Source of the DNA: CAXBBB01 sp963841855
GTDB taxonomy: Bacteria; Bacteroidota; Rhodothermia; Rhodothermales; BA12
Assembly (NCBI GenBank): GCA_963841855.1
Contig: CAWJEJ010000003.1
Coordinates: 682,001-746,000 of the forward strand
Length of the DNA: 64,000 bases
Direction: 5' to 3'
Shown here: positions 52,431 through 61,919 of the stretch, piece by piece
Numbering within the stretch: the stretch's first letter is position 1
How the letters are laid out: every line of letters begins with the position of its first letter
Translations under genes and position numbers: made by a program
The notes under the pieces: generated by a model
The model's input: the letters and a program-made list of their open reading frames with translations, nothing else
Database searches by the model: none
Told to the model about the DNA's origin: nothing

Positions 52431-52512
52431 CGGTGAGAACGAGTGGTGGAGTGGAGGGCGCGGCGCTAGTGCCACCGCAGACTTCTACACTACCCGTGCT
52501 ATCCACCCGTCT

Positions 52513-52578
52513 GCATGGGCCACTCGGTCACTTGTCGCTAGACCTTTTGGCTACTATCGGCAGAGTCGGTGGAATGCA
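52513..52578 (-). repeat. Duplicated intergenic module, copy A (upstream of paralog 1)
   Basis: 66 bp, identical to copy B (55304-55369) except for 4 positions. Its 42-bp left portion is also like copy C (58197-58238, 3 differences). It contains the 14-mer GTAGCCAAAAGGTC on the minus strand (52554-52541), about 110 nt before the start codon. Copies A to C also share a CACTACCCG string nearer to the gene. Probably the promoter/operator of the paralog, copied with the gene. Confidence 0.7.
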
Positions 52579-52611
52579 AAAACCCTCGCGGCGGCGAACT
52601 GCGAGGGCTTT
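52578..52611 (-). terminator. Terminator after paralog 2
   Basis: Stem CCCTCGC/GCGAGGG (52583-52589 with 52601-52607). On the minus strand it is followed by TTTTT, and the plus-strand side also ends in TTTT, so it may work both ways. It is 26 bp after the paralog 2 stop and directly abuts module A. Confidence 0.8.
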
Positions 52612-52636
52612 TCTGGATACTGAGTCGACGAATGCG

Positions 52637-55219
52637 TCAGCGCACGACCGTCAGCGACTGCGTCCTCGTGCCGCTCGGGCCGCGCACGACGACGAAGTAC
52701 ACGCCTGCCGAGAGCCGTTCGATCGGCAGCGTCAGCGTCGCGCCGTCGATCATCAGGCCGTCGTGGATGCGCGCGACTTCGCGTCCGAGCGTGTCGTAGA
52801 GGCGAACGCTCGTCTCGCCCGCAGCACCGCCGATGACGACACGCGCCGCTCCCGATGTGGGGTTGGGCATGACACGGGCGGTGAGTCCTGCCGTTTCGCT
52901 GGCATCGTCGTTCGAGACCGTGATGGTAGCGTCGACGGTGTAGAGCTGCGTCGGTCCGGCGTCGGTGTTGACGATGGCTACGAGCGTGTTGCCGACTCCG
53001 ATCATTGGGAAGGGGCCTTCGAAGCCTGCATAGCGCTCGACGACTTCGAGGTCGCCGGTCGATAGCGTGTAAGAACGCAGCACGTTCTTGTCGCCATTGA
53101 ATGCGTCGGCGGTGACGAAGTAGATTTTGCCGCCCGCTCCCGCACCGAAGCGTAAGCGGTCGCTGAGATCGGCTTGGTAGATCACCATAATGGCGCCAGT
53201 GGCGGGATCGTACTGTCGAATCGACGCACCGGCTGACGTGTTCGCTTGGAAGTACAGTTTGCCGTCGTAGACGCGCAAGTTATTGAGATTGCGGTCCGTG
53301 AGCAGCGCGTCGGCCAACTTGGGCTGGACCGGTTGCCCGGCGCCTCCGAGGGCGTAGAGGTTGTACGAGTTTGCCGGATCGCCACGTCCCAGGAAGTAGA
53401 GCGTGTCACCGACGAGCGTCAGATCTACGAACAAGCCCTGCTGCGTCGTGCCGATGGTGGCCGCGATGTACGAACTGTCCGAAGCGGCATCGTACGCGCC
53501 CACGCCAAAGCTCTGCGACGTTTCGCGCAGGGTGAAGTAGAGCGTGTCGCGCAGCTCGACTGCATCGCTGCCGATGTTGCGGTCGAGGAAGCGTATCTGC
53601 TCGGTGGCGGGGTCGTATCCGTACGTGCCGGACCCGTCGAACGTGCCGTCGCTCGCGTTGAAAATCACTTCGTCTCCGAACAGACCGACGAAGAAGTCGC
53701 TGACGCCTCCGGTCGGGCCAGGCCGTATGTCACTCACCTGGCGGACCTGCCCCGTCGCCGGGTCGTAGGTCGATAGTTCGGCGCCCGTAGAGTCTGACGT
53801 GCCGGTGAAGTAAATCAAGTCACCGAGAGAAACCACGTGACGACCCGTTGTGCTCAATCCGGTCAATCCCACCGAAGTGGTGCCGGACGCCGGGTCGAAC
53901 GAGGCCAAATCGGGGGTGGGCGCCGTGGCTCCGAAGTAGACGCGCCCTCCGATGTCGTATAGATCTCGGATATCGGCGCGCCCCGTGGCCGGATTGACCT
54001 CGAAGGCAAAGCTGCCCGTATTCGTCGCCAAGTCGTACTGATGCATCTCGGTAGCGGAGCGGTCAGTCGTCGGGCTTCCACCGAAATAGACCGTGTTGCC
54101 CACGCGGGCGATGCCGTTGCGGTCGGCGCGGGAGAGGCGCGTGAACACGTCGTAGAGCTTGGTTGTGGTGCCATTGGCTCCGTCGTAGACGAACAGTGCC
54201 TGCTCGCCGTCGACAGGGCTGGCGAAGTAGAAGACCGAGTCGCCGACGACCGTCATGCCGGCGGGTGCGCTTCCCTCGCTTCCGGGGCGTACTTCTGCCA
54301 GAATGCTGATGAAATCGGAAGCCGGGTCGTAGGCCGACAGTTCGTTGTTGCGAAACCCTTCGCGCGCCAGGATGAGTTTGTCCTGGAAGGGTACGAGGGC
54401 GTAGTTCGTGCCCACGGTGATGCTTGTCCGTGCGACCGTACCGGTCGTGTCGTTGTAGGCCACGACGGGGTTGTTGGCGCGCGCTTGGTCGACGACGTAG
54501 AGCAGGCCGCCGAGCGAGGCCAGCGGCCGCCCGCCGCCGCCCGCAGCGCCTGCCACGAACTCATGGGCGAGCGCCGTTTCGTCCGTTGCCGCGTCGTAGG
54601 CGAACAGTTCGCTGCCGGTCGCGACGGTTTGCGCGCTGAAGAAGAGGCGTCCGTCGTGGACGATCAGGTCGATGGGGCGCGTGCCGTTGCTCGGGATGCC
54701 GCCCGCCGGCTCGGGGGCGAGTCCGAGCGTGTTCGTCGCGGGATCGTATACGTGCAGGAACGTGCCGCCCTCGGTGCAGCGCGTGGCCGGGAAGAAGATG
54801 CGGTCGTCGTAGGGGACGAGGCCTGCATTGAAGTCTCGGGGCAGGCACACGTTGGTGCCCACATTCGTCGTCTGATCCGTCGCAATGTCGTAGCGGTAGA
54901 GTCCGCCGGTCTGGAAGCCTGCCAAGAAGTAGATGCTGCCGTCTTGGATCAGTGGCGCGAGAAACCGCGAGCCTCCGCCGCTCAGCACGAAGAGCGAGTC
55001 GGGACCCAGCGTGCGCAGCTGGCTCGTGGCCGGGTCGTAGGACTGGAGGGCGGCGCGGTTGCCGGTCCGGCCGATGAAGTAGAGCAGGCCGCCTTCCTCG
55101 CGGAGTTCGTACGGGTCGCCGGATAGCTCGGGCCCTGAGAACGTGTGGCGGAGGATGGGCTGTGCCGTCGCGGGGAGGGCGAGCAGAAGGGCGGCGAGGA
55201 GCAGAAACGGTCGCGACAT
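52637..55219 (-). CDS. T9SS-secreted YDPATG-repeat protein (paralog 2)
   Basis: 860 residues from ATG 55219, the only one of the three array paralogs that is fully open. Signal peptide MSRPFLLLAALLLALPATAQ. Then about 15 repeats of 45-55 residues (GxLYFxGR, ALQSYDPATSQLRTL, and 'xRPGSxGSAPxxM' turns) likely form one or two beta-propellers. Type A sorting domain at the end: VMPNPTSGAARVVI, VRLYDTLGREVARIHDG, LSAGVYFVVVRGPSGTRTQ, SLTVVR. The protein should cross the outer membrane by T9SS and lose or use the tail for anchoring. Its function and ligand are unknown. It is flanked by modules A and B and by its own terminator. Confidence 0.93.
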   Translation of the reverse strand: MSRPFLLLAALLLALPATAQPILRHTFSGPELSGDPYELREEGGLLYFIGRTGNRAALQSYDPATSQLRTLGPDSLFVLSGGGSRFLAPLIQDGSIYFLAGFQTGGLYRYDIATDQTTNVGTNVCLPRDFNAGLVPYDDRIFFPATRCTEGGTFLHVYDPATNTLGLAPEPAGGIPSNGTRPIDLIVHDGRLFFSAQTVATGSELFAYDAATDETALAHEFVAGAAGGGGRPLASLGGLLYVVDQARANNPVVAYNDTTGTVARTSITVGTNYALVPFQDKLILAREGFRNNELSAYDPASDFISILAEVRPGSEGSAPAGMTVVGDSVFYFASPVDGEQALFVYDGANGTTTKLYDVFTRLSRADRNGIARVGNTVYFGGSPTTDRSATEMHQYDLATNTGSFAFEVNPATGRADIRDLYDIGGRVYFGATAPTPDLASFDPASGTTSVGLTGLSTTGRHVVSLGDLIYFTGTSDSTGAELSTYDPATGQVRQVSDIRPGPTGGVSDFFVGLFGDEVIFNASDGTFDGSGTYGYDPATEQIRFLDRNIGSDAVELRDTLYFTLRETSQSFGVGAYDAASDSSYIAATIGTTQQGLFVDLTLVGDTLYFLGRGDPANSYNLYALGGAGQPVQPKLADALLTDRNLNNLRVYDGKLYFQANTSAGASIRQYDPATGAIMVIYQADLSDRLRFGAGAGGKIYFVTADAFNGDKNVLRSYTLSTGDLEVVERYAGFEGPFPMIGVGNTLVAIVNTDAGPTQLYTVDATITVSNDDASETAGLTARVMPNPTSGAARVVIGGAAGETSVRLYDTLGREVARIHDGLMIDGATLTLPIERLSAGVYFVVVRGPSGTRTQSLTVVR

Positions 55220-55303
55220 GGAGGTGGAGCGGTGTGGTGGAAAGAGGGGAGGGCGCACGCGTCGCCCACTGACCTCTACACTACCCGATTTGATCAGCGG
55301 GAC

Positions 55304-55369
55304 GCATGGGCCACTCGGTCACTTGTCTATGGGCCTTTTGGCTACTATCGGCAGAGTCGGTGGAATGCA
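55304..55369 (-). repeat. Duplicated intergenic module, copy B (upstream of paralog 2)
   Basis: 66 bp, 62 identical to module A. The minus-strand 14-mer is GTAGCCAAAAGGCC (55345-55332), 113 nt before the start codon of paralog 2. Confidence 0.7.
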
Positions 55370-55404
55370 GAAGCCCTCACAGCGGCGGACTGCGAGGGCT
55401 TCTC
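55370..55404 (-). terminator. Terminator after paralog 3
   Basis: GCCCTC (55373-55378) pairs with GAGGGC (55394-55399) 23 bp after the paralog 3 stop. It is homologous to the terminator after paralog 2 but with a weaker T-run (CTTCTGC on the minus strand). Confidence 0.6.
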
Positions 55405-55427
55405 TGGATACTGAGTGGACGAATGCG

Positions 55428-58119
55428 TCAGCGGACGACGGTGAGCGATTGCGTCCTCGTGCCGCTCGGACCGCGCGCGACGACGAAGTAGAGTCCGGCG
55501 CTGAGTCCATCCGTCGGCACGTCGAAGCGGGCGTCGGGCGAGGCGATCTCGCCGTCGTGGATGCGGGCGACTCTGCGGCCCAGCGCGTCGTGCAGGTCGA
55601 TGGTGACGTGCTCGCCCATCGCCTGCTCGATCGTCAGCGTGGCCGATTCGCGGGTGGGATTGGGGAAGAGGCGCAGCGCGGCGTCGAGCGTTCCGGCAGG
55701 GCGGATGGAGCTGACGAGTTGCGTCGTGTCGTACTGCCACAGTTCGTAGCCCAGGCCGTCATCGCCTCTGGCCGAGAAGTAGAGCGTCGTGCCGTCGGCG
55801 TAGAGGGCGCCGAGGATGCTGTCTCCGCTGCCGCTGGTCAGGTCCGAGAGGCGCGTCACGGTACCGGTGGCGGCGTCGTAGCGGTAGAGTTCGCGGCCCG
55901 TCGCTGGGGTCGTGGCGGTGAAGTAGAGGCTGGTGCCTACGACCGTCAGCGACTGCGGCTCGCTGCCCTCGGTCCCCGCACTGATGTCGGCGGCGAGGGT
56001 GACCGATCCCGTCGCCGGGTCGTAGCGGTACAGCTCCATGCCGTCCGTTTCCGTCAGGTTGGGCTGGTTGGCCGCGAAGTAGAGCATGCCGTCGTACGCC
56101 ACGAGACCTGCGATGCGAGAAGCCGTCGCGCGCTGCGTTTTGGCGGCCGCCGTCTGCGCGGCGTCGTCGATGGCGAAGAGTTGGGCGTCATTGCTATTGA
56201 ATCTGTTGCCTCGAACGTAATACAGCGTGTCGCCGAGCGTGACCGATCCGAAAACGCTGGTGTCGGAGAACCGCTGCTGCGTGACGGCTACGCTCGTTGC
56301 TCCGCTCGTCACGTCGTAGACGTAGAGCAGCTTCCTGTTGCCGTCAGGAGCCTCGAAGTAGATGCGGTCCGTTCCGCTCACGATCAGGCTCGACTGGACC
56401 GTCAGCGGCGATAGCTCCTGCGCCGCACCCGATGCGGGCGTCAAGCGGTGCAACGTATTCGTCCTGCTGCCCGTCGCCCTGGCCGTGAAGTACAGGGCGC
56501 CGCCCAGTTCGATCAGATTGCCCGGATTGCTGCCCGCGCTGCCCGCGAAAAGGTCGACGACGAGGCGGGCGGTGTCGGTGGCTGCCTCGTAGACGTAGAG
56601 TTCGCTTCCGATGCCGTTGTCGACAGAGGCGCTCATGTAGAGTTCGTTTCCGATCGGCGTGAACTCGGCGGCGCTCGACGAGAAGCTGGTCTCGGGTTCG
56701 CCTTCGTCCTCGAACGTGAACACGTCTTCGTCGCGGCGAACCGTCCCACCCGACAGGTCGACGACTGCTATCTGGTTATTGTTGGTGATGCGCGCGAAGA
56801 GTTGCCCGTCGAATGCGTGGAGGCCGGTAGGCCGGCTGTCGGCTGTGCCGGGATAGATGTCGCTGGCAAGCGTGGCCGTTCCGGTCCCGTCGTAGCTCAT
56901 CAGTTCGATGTCGAAAACGCCGGGCGTGCGGGCGGGAAAGTAGAGCGTTCCGTCGTGCTCGGCGAACGGCGAGACGCGCGAGATTGCGCGGTCGGAAAGC
57001 GCGCCGCCAAAGATGTCGGTCAGCGTGCCCGCGGCTATGTCGTAGACGAACACGCGGGGTTGTGTGCTGCTGGCGCCAAAGGGGGCGTTGGCCTGAAAGG
57101 CGAGCTTGCCGCCGTACCCAAACATTCTGCTCGGCGAGCCGGAACGAGACCCAGCGAGCACGTCTACGACCAACGTCGTGGCGTCGGTAGCGGGATCGTA
57201 GCTGTACAACTCGGTCCCCGTTGCGACGCCGGTGGGCTGCGCGTTGAGATAAAGCGTGCCGTCGTATCCGAACATCTCAACGATGGCCGTCGGTGCGCCT
57301 GCGACGAGGCCGATCGTTCCGGTCGCCGGGTCGTAGCGCTGCACGCGGCGTCTGCGGTCCGACGTGGGCGTAGCGGCGCCGACGTAGATGGTGTTGCCGA
57401 CGTTGGTCATCATGTCGGCCGATCCCGACGTTCCGGGAACGCCTTCGACAGCCGTAGCCACTCCCGTCGCCGGGTCGTAGACGAACAGTTCGCGGCCCGT
57501 CGCTGCCGTGGTGGCGAGGAAAAATATCTTGCCGTCGGCGACGGTCAGGTAGGTGGGCGTGCTGTTACCCGGTCCGGGTTCTACGTCGGCGGCGAGCGTC
57601 GCCAGTCCCGTCGCCGGGTCGTAGACGAACAGTTCGAGGCCCGACTGAGGAGCCTCCGTGGTCGCCGAGAGGAAGTACAGTTTGCCGTCGTAGCGCGACA
57701 GGCTGTGGGTAGTCGGTGCCGCGTCCGATGCGGAGGGCGTTCGTATTGCTCAGCAGCGTCACAGTGCCGGTCGCGCTGTCGTAGAGGTGGGCGCCGAAGT
57801 TGGTTCGTCCCAGTCCGTCCGGCGAGGCGCCGGAGAAAAACAGGTTGCCGTCGATCACGGCCATGCCACTGGGGTTCAAGCCGACCAGTTCGCCCGATGC
57901 GTCGCGCACCGTCGTCGTCGCGCCCGTCGCCGGGTCGTAGACGCTCAGTGTGCGTCCTGCGTTGGGGCGGTCGGCGGCGAAGTAGAGCTTACCGTCGTAG
58001 GAGACGAGATCGGATGGGTTGCCGCTGTTGACAGACGTGTTCAGGTCGGCAACGAGGGTGGGCTGAGCCGCGGCGGGCAGGATCCAGGCGAGAGCGAGCA
58101 GCAGGAGAAGTCGGTGCAT
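55428..58119 (-). pseudogene. T9SS-secreted YDPATG-repeat protein (paralog 3), one frameshift
   Basis: ATG 58119 begins MHRLLLLLALAWILPAAAQ and repeats DGKLYFAADRP and LSVYDPATGATTTV. Near 57717-57735 the coding moves by one base, consistent with one inserted base. It then continues open as APTTHSLSRYDGKLYFLS through about 14 repeats to the sorting domain (LFPNPTRESATLTI, DLHDALGRRVARIHDG, LSAGLYFVVARGPSGTRTQ, SLTVVR). Repaired length is near 896 residues. With a single shift this may be a recent mutation, phase variation or an error. It is the first of the three paralogs after the response regulator. Confidence 0.85.
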
Positions 58120-58196
58120 GAAGGCAGGCGAGTGGTGGAGCGGAGAGGGCGGCAGCATGCCGCATCCTCCACACTACCCGCTCTATCCACCCGTCT

Positions 58197-58238
58197 GCAT
58201 GGGCCGTCCGGTCACTTGTCGCTAGACCTTTTGGCTAC
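58197..58238 (-). repeat. Duplicated intergenic module, copy C (upstream of paralog 3)
   Basis: 42 bp matching module A with 3 differences, and the similarity extends left to CTATCCACCCGTCTGCAT. The 14-mer GTAGCCAAAAGGTC (58238-58225) begins with the TAG stop codon of the response regulator (58237-58235). It lies 106 nt before the paralog 3 start. Confidence 0.7.
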
Positions 58239-58897
58239 TCTTCGGGCGGCGCGTTCTGCTCCTCGACCAGCCCGTTGCGCCACATCCACACGAGCAGCTG
58301 GGCGCGCGACGACAGGCTGAGTTTGGCGAAGCAGGCGTTGAGGTGCTTCTTGACCGTCGAGACCGAGACGTACAGCTCGGACGCGATCTCGTCGTTGGTC
58401 AACCCCTGCGCCGCCTGCTGCGCGACTTCCTGCTCCCGGTCGCTGAGCACGTCGTACTGCGCGCGGTAGGGAACGGCCCTCCGCCCGGCGAAGCGCGCGG
58501 CGATGCGCCTGCTCAGCCATCCGGTCTGTCCCGTCCCGACGGCGTGAATGGCTTCGGCGATGGCGCCGAGCGTTTCGTCTTTGGCGAGGTAGCCCGCGGC
58601 TCCGGCGTCGAGCGCGCCGACCACGTAGTCGTCGTCGTCGTAGGCCGAGAGCATGAGGATCGCGATCTCGGGCGCCTGCTCAGTCAGTCGCTGCGTCGTG
58701 TCGAGCCCGCTCAGGCGCGGCATCTCCATGTCGAGCACGACCACGTCGGGACGCAGGTCGAGCGCTAGGTCGAGCGCCTGCTGCCCGTCCATCGCGATGC
58801 CGACGATCTCGAGCGCGTCGTCGGCGCGCAGGTGGGTTTCGAGACCTGCGCGGAAGCCGGGATGATCGTCGGCGAGGAGGATGCGGAGCGCAGGCAT
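58235..58897 (-). CDS. NarL/FixJ-type response regulator
   Basis: 220 residues. Receiver domain with RILLADDHPGFRAGLE, phospho-acceptor Asp56 in VVVLDMEMPRLSG, LMLSAYDDDDYVVGALDAGA and YLAKDE (Lys). LuxR-type helix-turn-helix from about 152: LSDREQEVAQQAAQGLTNDE then YVSVSTVKKHLNACFAKL. It follows a cognate-looking sensor kinase gene by 90 bp and precedes the three secreted repeat-protein genes. Its stop codon lies inside module C. The shared 14-mers are natural candidates for its binding site; this is inference. Confidence 0.95.
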   Translation of the reverse strand: MPALRILLADDHPGFRAGLETHLRADDALEIVGIAMDGQQALDLALDLRPDVVVLDMEMPRLSGLDTTQRLTEQAPEIAILMLSAYDDDDYVVGALDAGAAGYLAKDETLGAIAEAIHAVGTGQTGWLSRRIAARFAGRRAVPYRAQYDVLSDREQEVAQQAAQGLTNDEIASELYVSVSTVKKHLNACFAKLSLSSRAQLLVWMWRNGLVEEQNAPPEE

Positions 58898-58977
58898 GGC
58901 GAGCGGAGATGAGGACGTAGAGGTACGATAGGGCGCGCGCCCCGCTCAGGTGGTGGGCTTTCGTTCTACTTTGTACG

Positions 58978-58991
58978 GGCCTTTGGGCTAC
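58978..58991 (-). promoter_or_regulatory. Fourth copy of the 14-mer, before the response regulator
   Basis: Minus-strand GTAGCCCAAAGGCC (58991-58978) differs in one or two positions from the copies in modules A-C. It also begins with a TAG that is the stop codon of the upstream kinase gene. It lies 81 nt before the regulator's start, consistent with autoregulation. Confidence 0.4.
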
Positions 58992-61898
58992 TTGGACGCG
59001 TCCGGCGCGGAGTCGACCGGCGCCCACGCCGTCATGCCCGTCCCGCTGGGCAGCAGGCGGCTCACGCTCAGGCCACCGCCGCACGCCTCGAGCCGCTCGG
59101 ATACGCCGACCAAGCCGAAGTGATCGTCGCGCGCCAGATCGAGCAGCCGAGCCGGAGGGCAGAAGCCGCGTCCGTCGTCCTCGACCATGACCGACACGCG
59201 GCTCGTCCCGAGCCGTCAGCCGCAGGCGCGCGTGCCGAGCACCCGAGTGTCGGACTACGTTGGCGAGCGCCTTCCTGAGCGGCGCGGTAGAGCGCCAGAT
59301 CGCGCCGACTCTTCCAGCATCGGCACCGACTCACGTCGTCACGTCGACGCGCATGCCCGACGCGCCGTCGTCGACTTTGCGGCCCAGCGCGCGCAGGCTG
59401 CCAGCCAGTCCGAGCACGCCCAGCGGATCGGGCCGCAGCGCTCTCACGACGCCTCGCAGTTCGCCTGCAACTCCGGTCGCCAGGATCCGGACGCGCTCGG
59501 TGTCCGGTGTGCAGTTCGGGACTGTCGCGCGCCAGCCCGTCGATGGCGTGGCCGATCTGATAGAGCGCCTGCATCGGCCCGTCGTGCAGGTCGCGGGCGA
59601 TGCGCAGGCGTTCGCGCTCTCCTGCTTCGGCCAGGTGCGCGCTGCACACGCAGCTGATCGCGCACGCGCCGCCGCTCGGAATGTACGCGGCCGAACACGA
59701 CGCCTCCGACGAGCGCAGCGAGCGACAGTCCGGCGAGGACGCGCACCCACCCTAATTGCCACCACGCCGGGATGACGTGAATGGCTGAATCGGAGCGCAG
59801 GGCCGTCGGCGCTCGCCTCCAGCTCATAATCTCCGGGAGGCAGGCGGGCGTACGAGATCGAAGCCGGAAGCGAGGTCGTGCGTTCGGCATCGTCGTAGCC
59901 CATCAGCCGGTAGCGCACGCGCTGGGCAGCCGCAGCGTCGGGCGTGGCGAGGTCGAGCGCGAACGTGGCGGCGTCGTGGTCCAGGCGCAGCGTGTCGCCG
60001 CCCGAGAGCAGGCCGCGCACGCTGCGTTCCTCGACGCGCGCCTGCGACACGACTACGCGCGAACCGGGCGACGCCGCTCGCTTCTGCCTGCCGTCGATGG
60101 CGACGTAGCCCCACGCTCCGCCGAACAGCAGCGTATCGCCGCGTCCGTAGGCGTGCGACATCAGGTCGAAGTTGTCCTGGGGCAAGCCGTCCGCCGTTGT
60201 GAACACGTCGAGCGCCATCGTCTTGGAGTCGATCCGGATCAGCCCACGCGCGGACGACGCCCAGACCACATCGCCCACCACGCGGACGCCGTAGACGGCG
60301 TTGGCCAGCAGTCCATCGGCAACCGTCAGGCAGCGCGATTCGACGGTTGCGACGGCCGGGTCGAGCGAGTCGGGCGCGATGCGGCACAGACCCTGTCCTA
60401 CCATGGCAACCCACAGCGCTCCGTCGGGCGTCTGGTCGATGCTCCACGCTCGGCCCACCACCAAGGGCGCGCCGAGCGAATCGCCCTCGAGCCGGTGGAT
60501 GCCTCGGTCGGTCCCCAGCCACGTCTGCCCGTCGCGCGAGGCAAACGCGAAGTTGGTCGCGCCGCCCGTCAGCGCAACTGCTCGGTCTGAGTCGAGTCTG
60601 TACGCCACGCTCGATCCCATCACGTAGGTGGTGCCGCCGACCTCGCCGACGAATCGCGTCGGAAAGGTCGTGCCGATGCGCCGGTCGCGCTCCCAGCGGT
60701 CGGAGTTGGGACGGCGTACGAACAGGCCATCGCGCTTGGTGCCTGCGAAGAGCGCTCCGCCCTCGCCCTCGCCGACCCACCACACGGCGGCGTTGGGGTC
60801 CGAAGGCAGCAGCACGTGTTTGCGGTCTCCATTGGGGCCGCGTTCGTACAGGCCAGTTTGGGTGGCGACAAACCGGCGGCCGTCTCGATCGACGAGCATT
60901 CCGTTGGTGCGCACGGTTGGCAGCGGCTGCGTCTGGTCGGCCAAGAGCGCGGCAGGCGCAAACAGCGTCAGACCGCCCGCGTGGCCAATCCACACGCGTC
61001 CCTGCTCGTCGGGTACGACCCTGTGTACCAGCGGTCCTCGCCACGCCCACAGGGGTTCGTGGCGTCCGGGCGTGACGTGGAGTAGCCCTTCTGTAGTACC
61101 CACCCACAGGCCGCCGTCGCCCGAAGCGAGCGAGAAGTTGACCGATCTACTGCCCAGCGGGATCACGTATCCGGTCGGGCCGAGCAGCGAGTCGGAGACG
61201 ACCGTGTAGCGCCCTCCGTCGACGTGGGCATAGCCCAATCCTGCGGTTCCCTCGATCTTGCGCGCGCAGGTGCGTCCTTCGAGGTGGCACGCACGTCGAG
61301 GGCGCACCTTCCGCATCGTCGCCAGGGCGCCGTGCACGTCGTCGCTCCACACGCTCACGTTTGCGCCGCTGCCCACATCGGTCGCTAAGCCGAGCGGAAC
61401 CAGGTGGTCGCCCTCCAGCACACACGCATCGACGCCGCCGGTCCACACCGATCCGCGAAACGTGGCGATCGACTGAGCCAGCACGCACTCGGGGCCCGCC
61501 TCAACGGTATGGAACGTCTCGGTCGCGCGGTCGAGCCGTGCCAGTCCTTTGGAAGTACCCACCCACAGCGTTCCCTCCCGGCCAACGGCGAGGGCTAGGA
61601 TTGCGTTGTCGGGCAGGCCACTAGGCTGATCGCCCTTGACGGACTGGGTGCGGTAGACGACGATCCGCGAGCCGTCCCACCGAGCCAGTCCGTCTATCGT
61701 GCCGATCCAGACAAAACCCTGCTGGTCGCGAGCCAGAGCGCTGATGCCCTGGGGCAGGCCGTCGTCGGTCGTGAGCGTGTAGGCGGTGTGGCGCGACTGA
61801 GGCTGCGCCGAAATAGAGGATGCGGCCAGGGCGGCAAGCACGAGCAGAGCCGCGACGCGCCCAGACGGTGATTGGCGAGCGATCATGCACACAAGCAT
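58988..61898 (-). pseudogene. Propeller-type sensor histidine kinase (HisKA_3/NarX-like), multiply frameshifted
   Basis: From ATG 61898 (or 61886) a signal-like N-terminus leads into a two-component-regulator propeller: DGLPQGISALARDQQGFVWI, LWVGTSKGLARLD, VWIGHAGGLTLFAP, TWLGTDRGIHRLEG. A Y_Y_Y-like domain (RLPPGDYELEASADGP) ends near 59.8 kb. The rest is present but broken into eight frame segments: membrane helix WVRVLAGLSLAALVGGVVFG, H-box ERERLRIARDLHDGPMQALY, LRALRPDPLG, DLALYRAAQE, ALANVVRHSGARHARLRL and ATPase end VMVEDDGRGF, HFGLVGVSERLEACGGGLSV. Repaired, it is a complete periplasmic-sensing kinase of about 965 residues, the obvious partner of the regulator downstream. Confidence 0.85.
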
Positions 61899-61919
61899 AC
61901 GAACGCGTTACCTTTCCGC

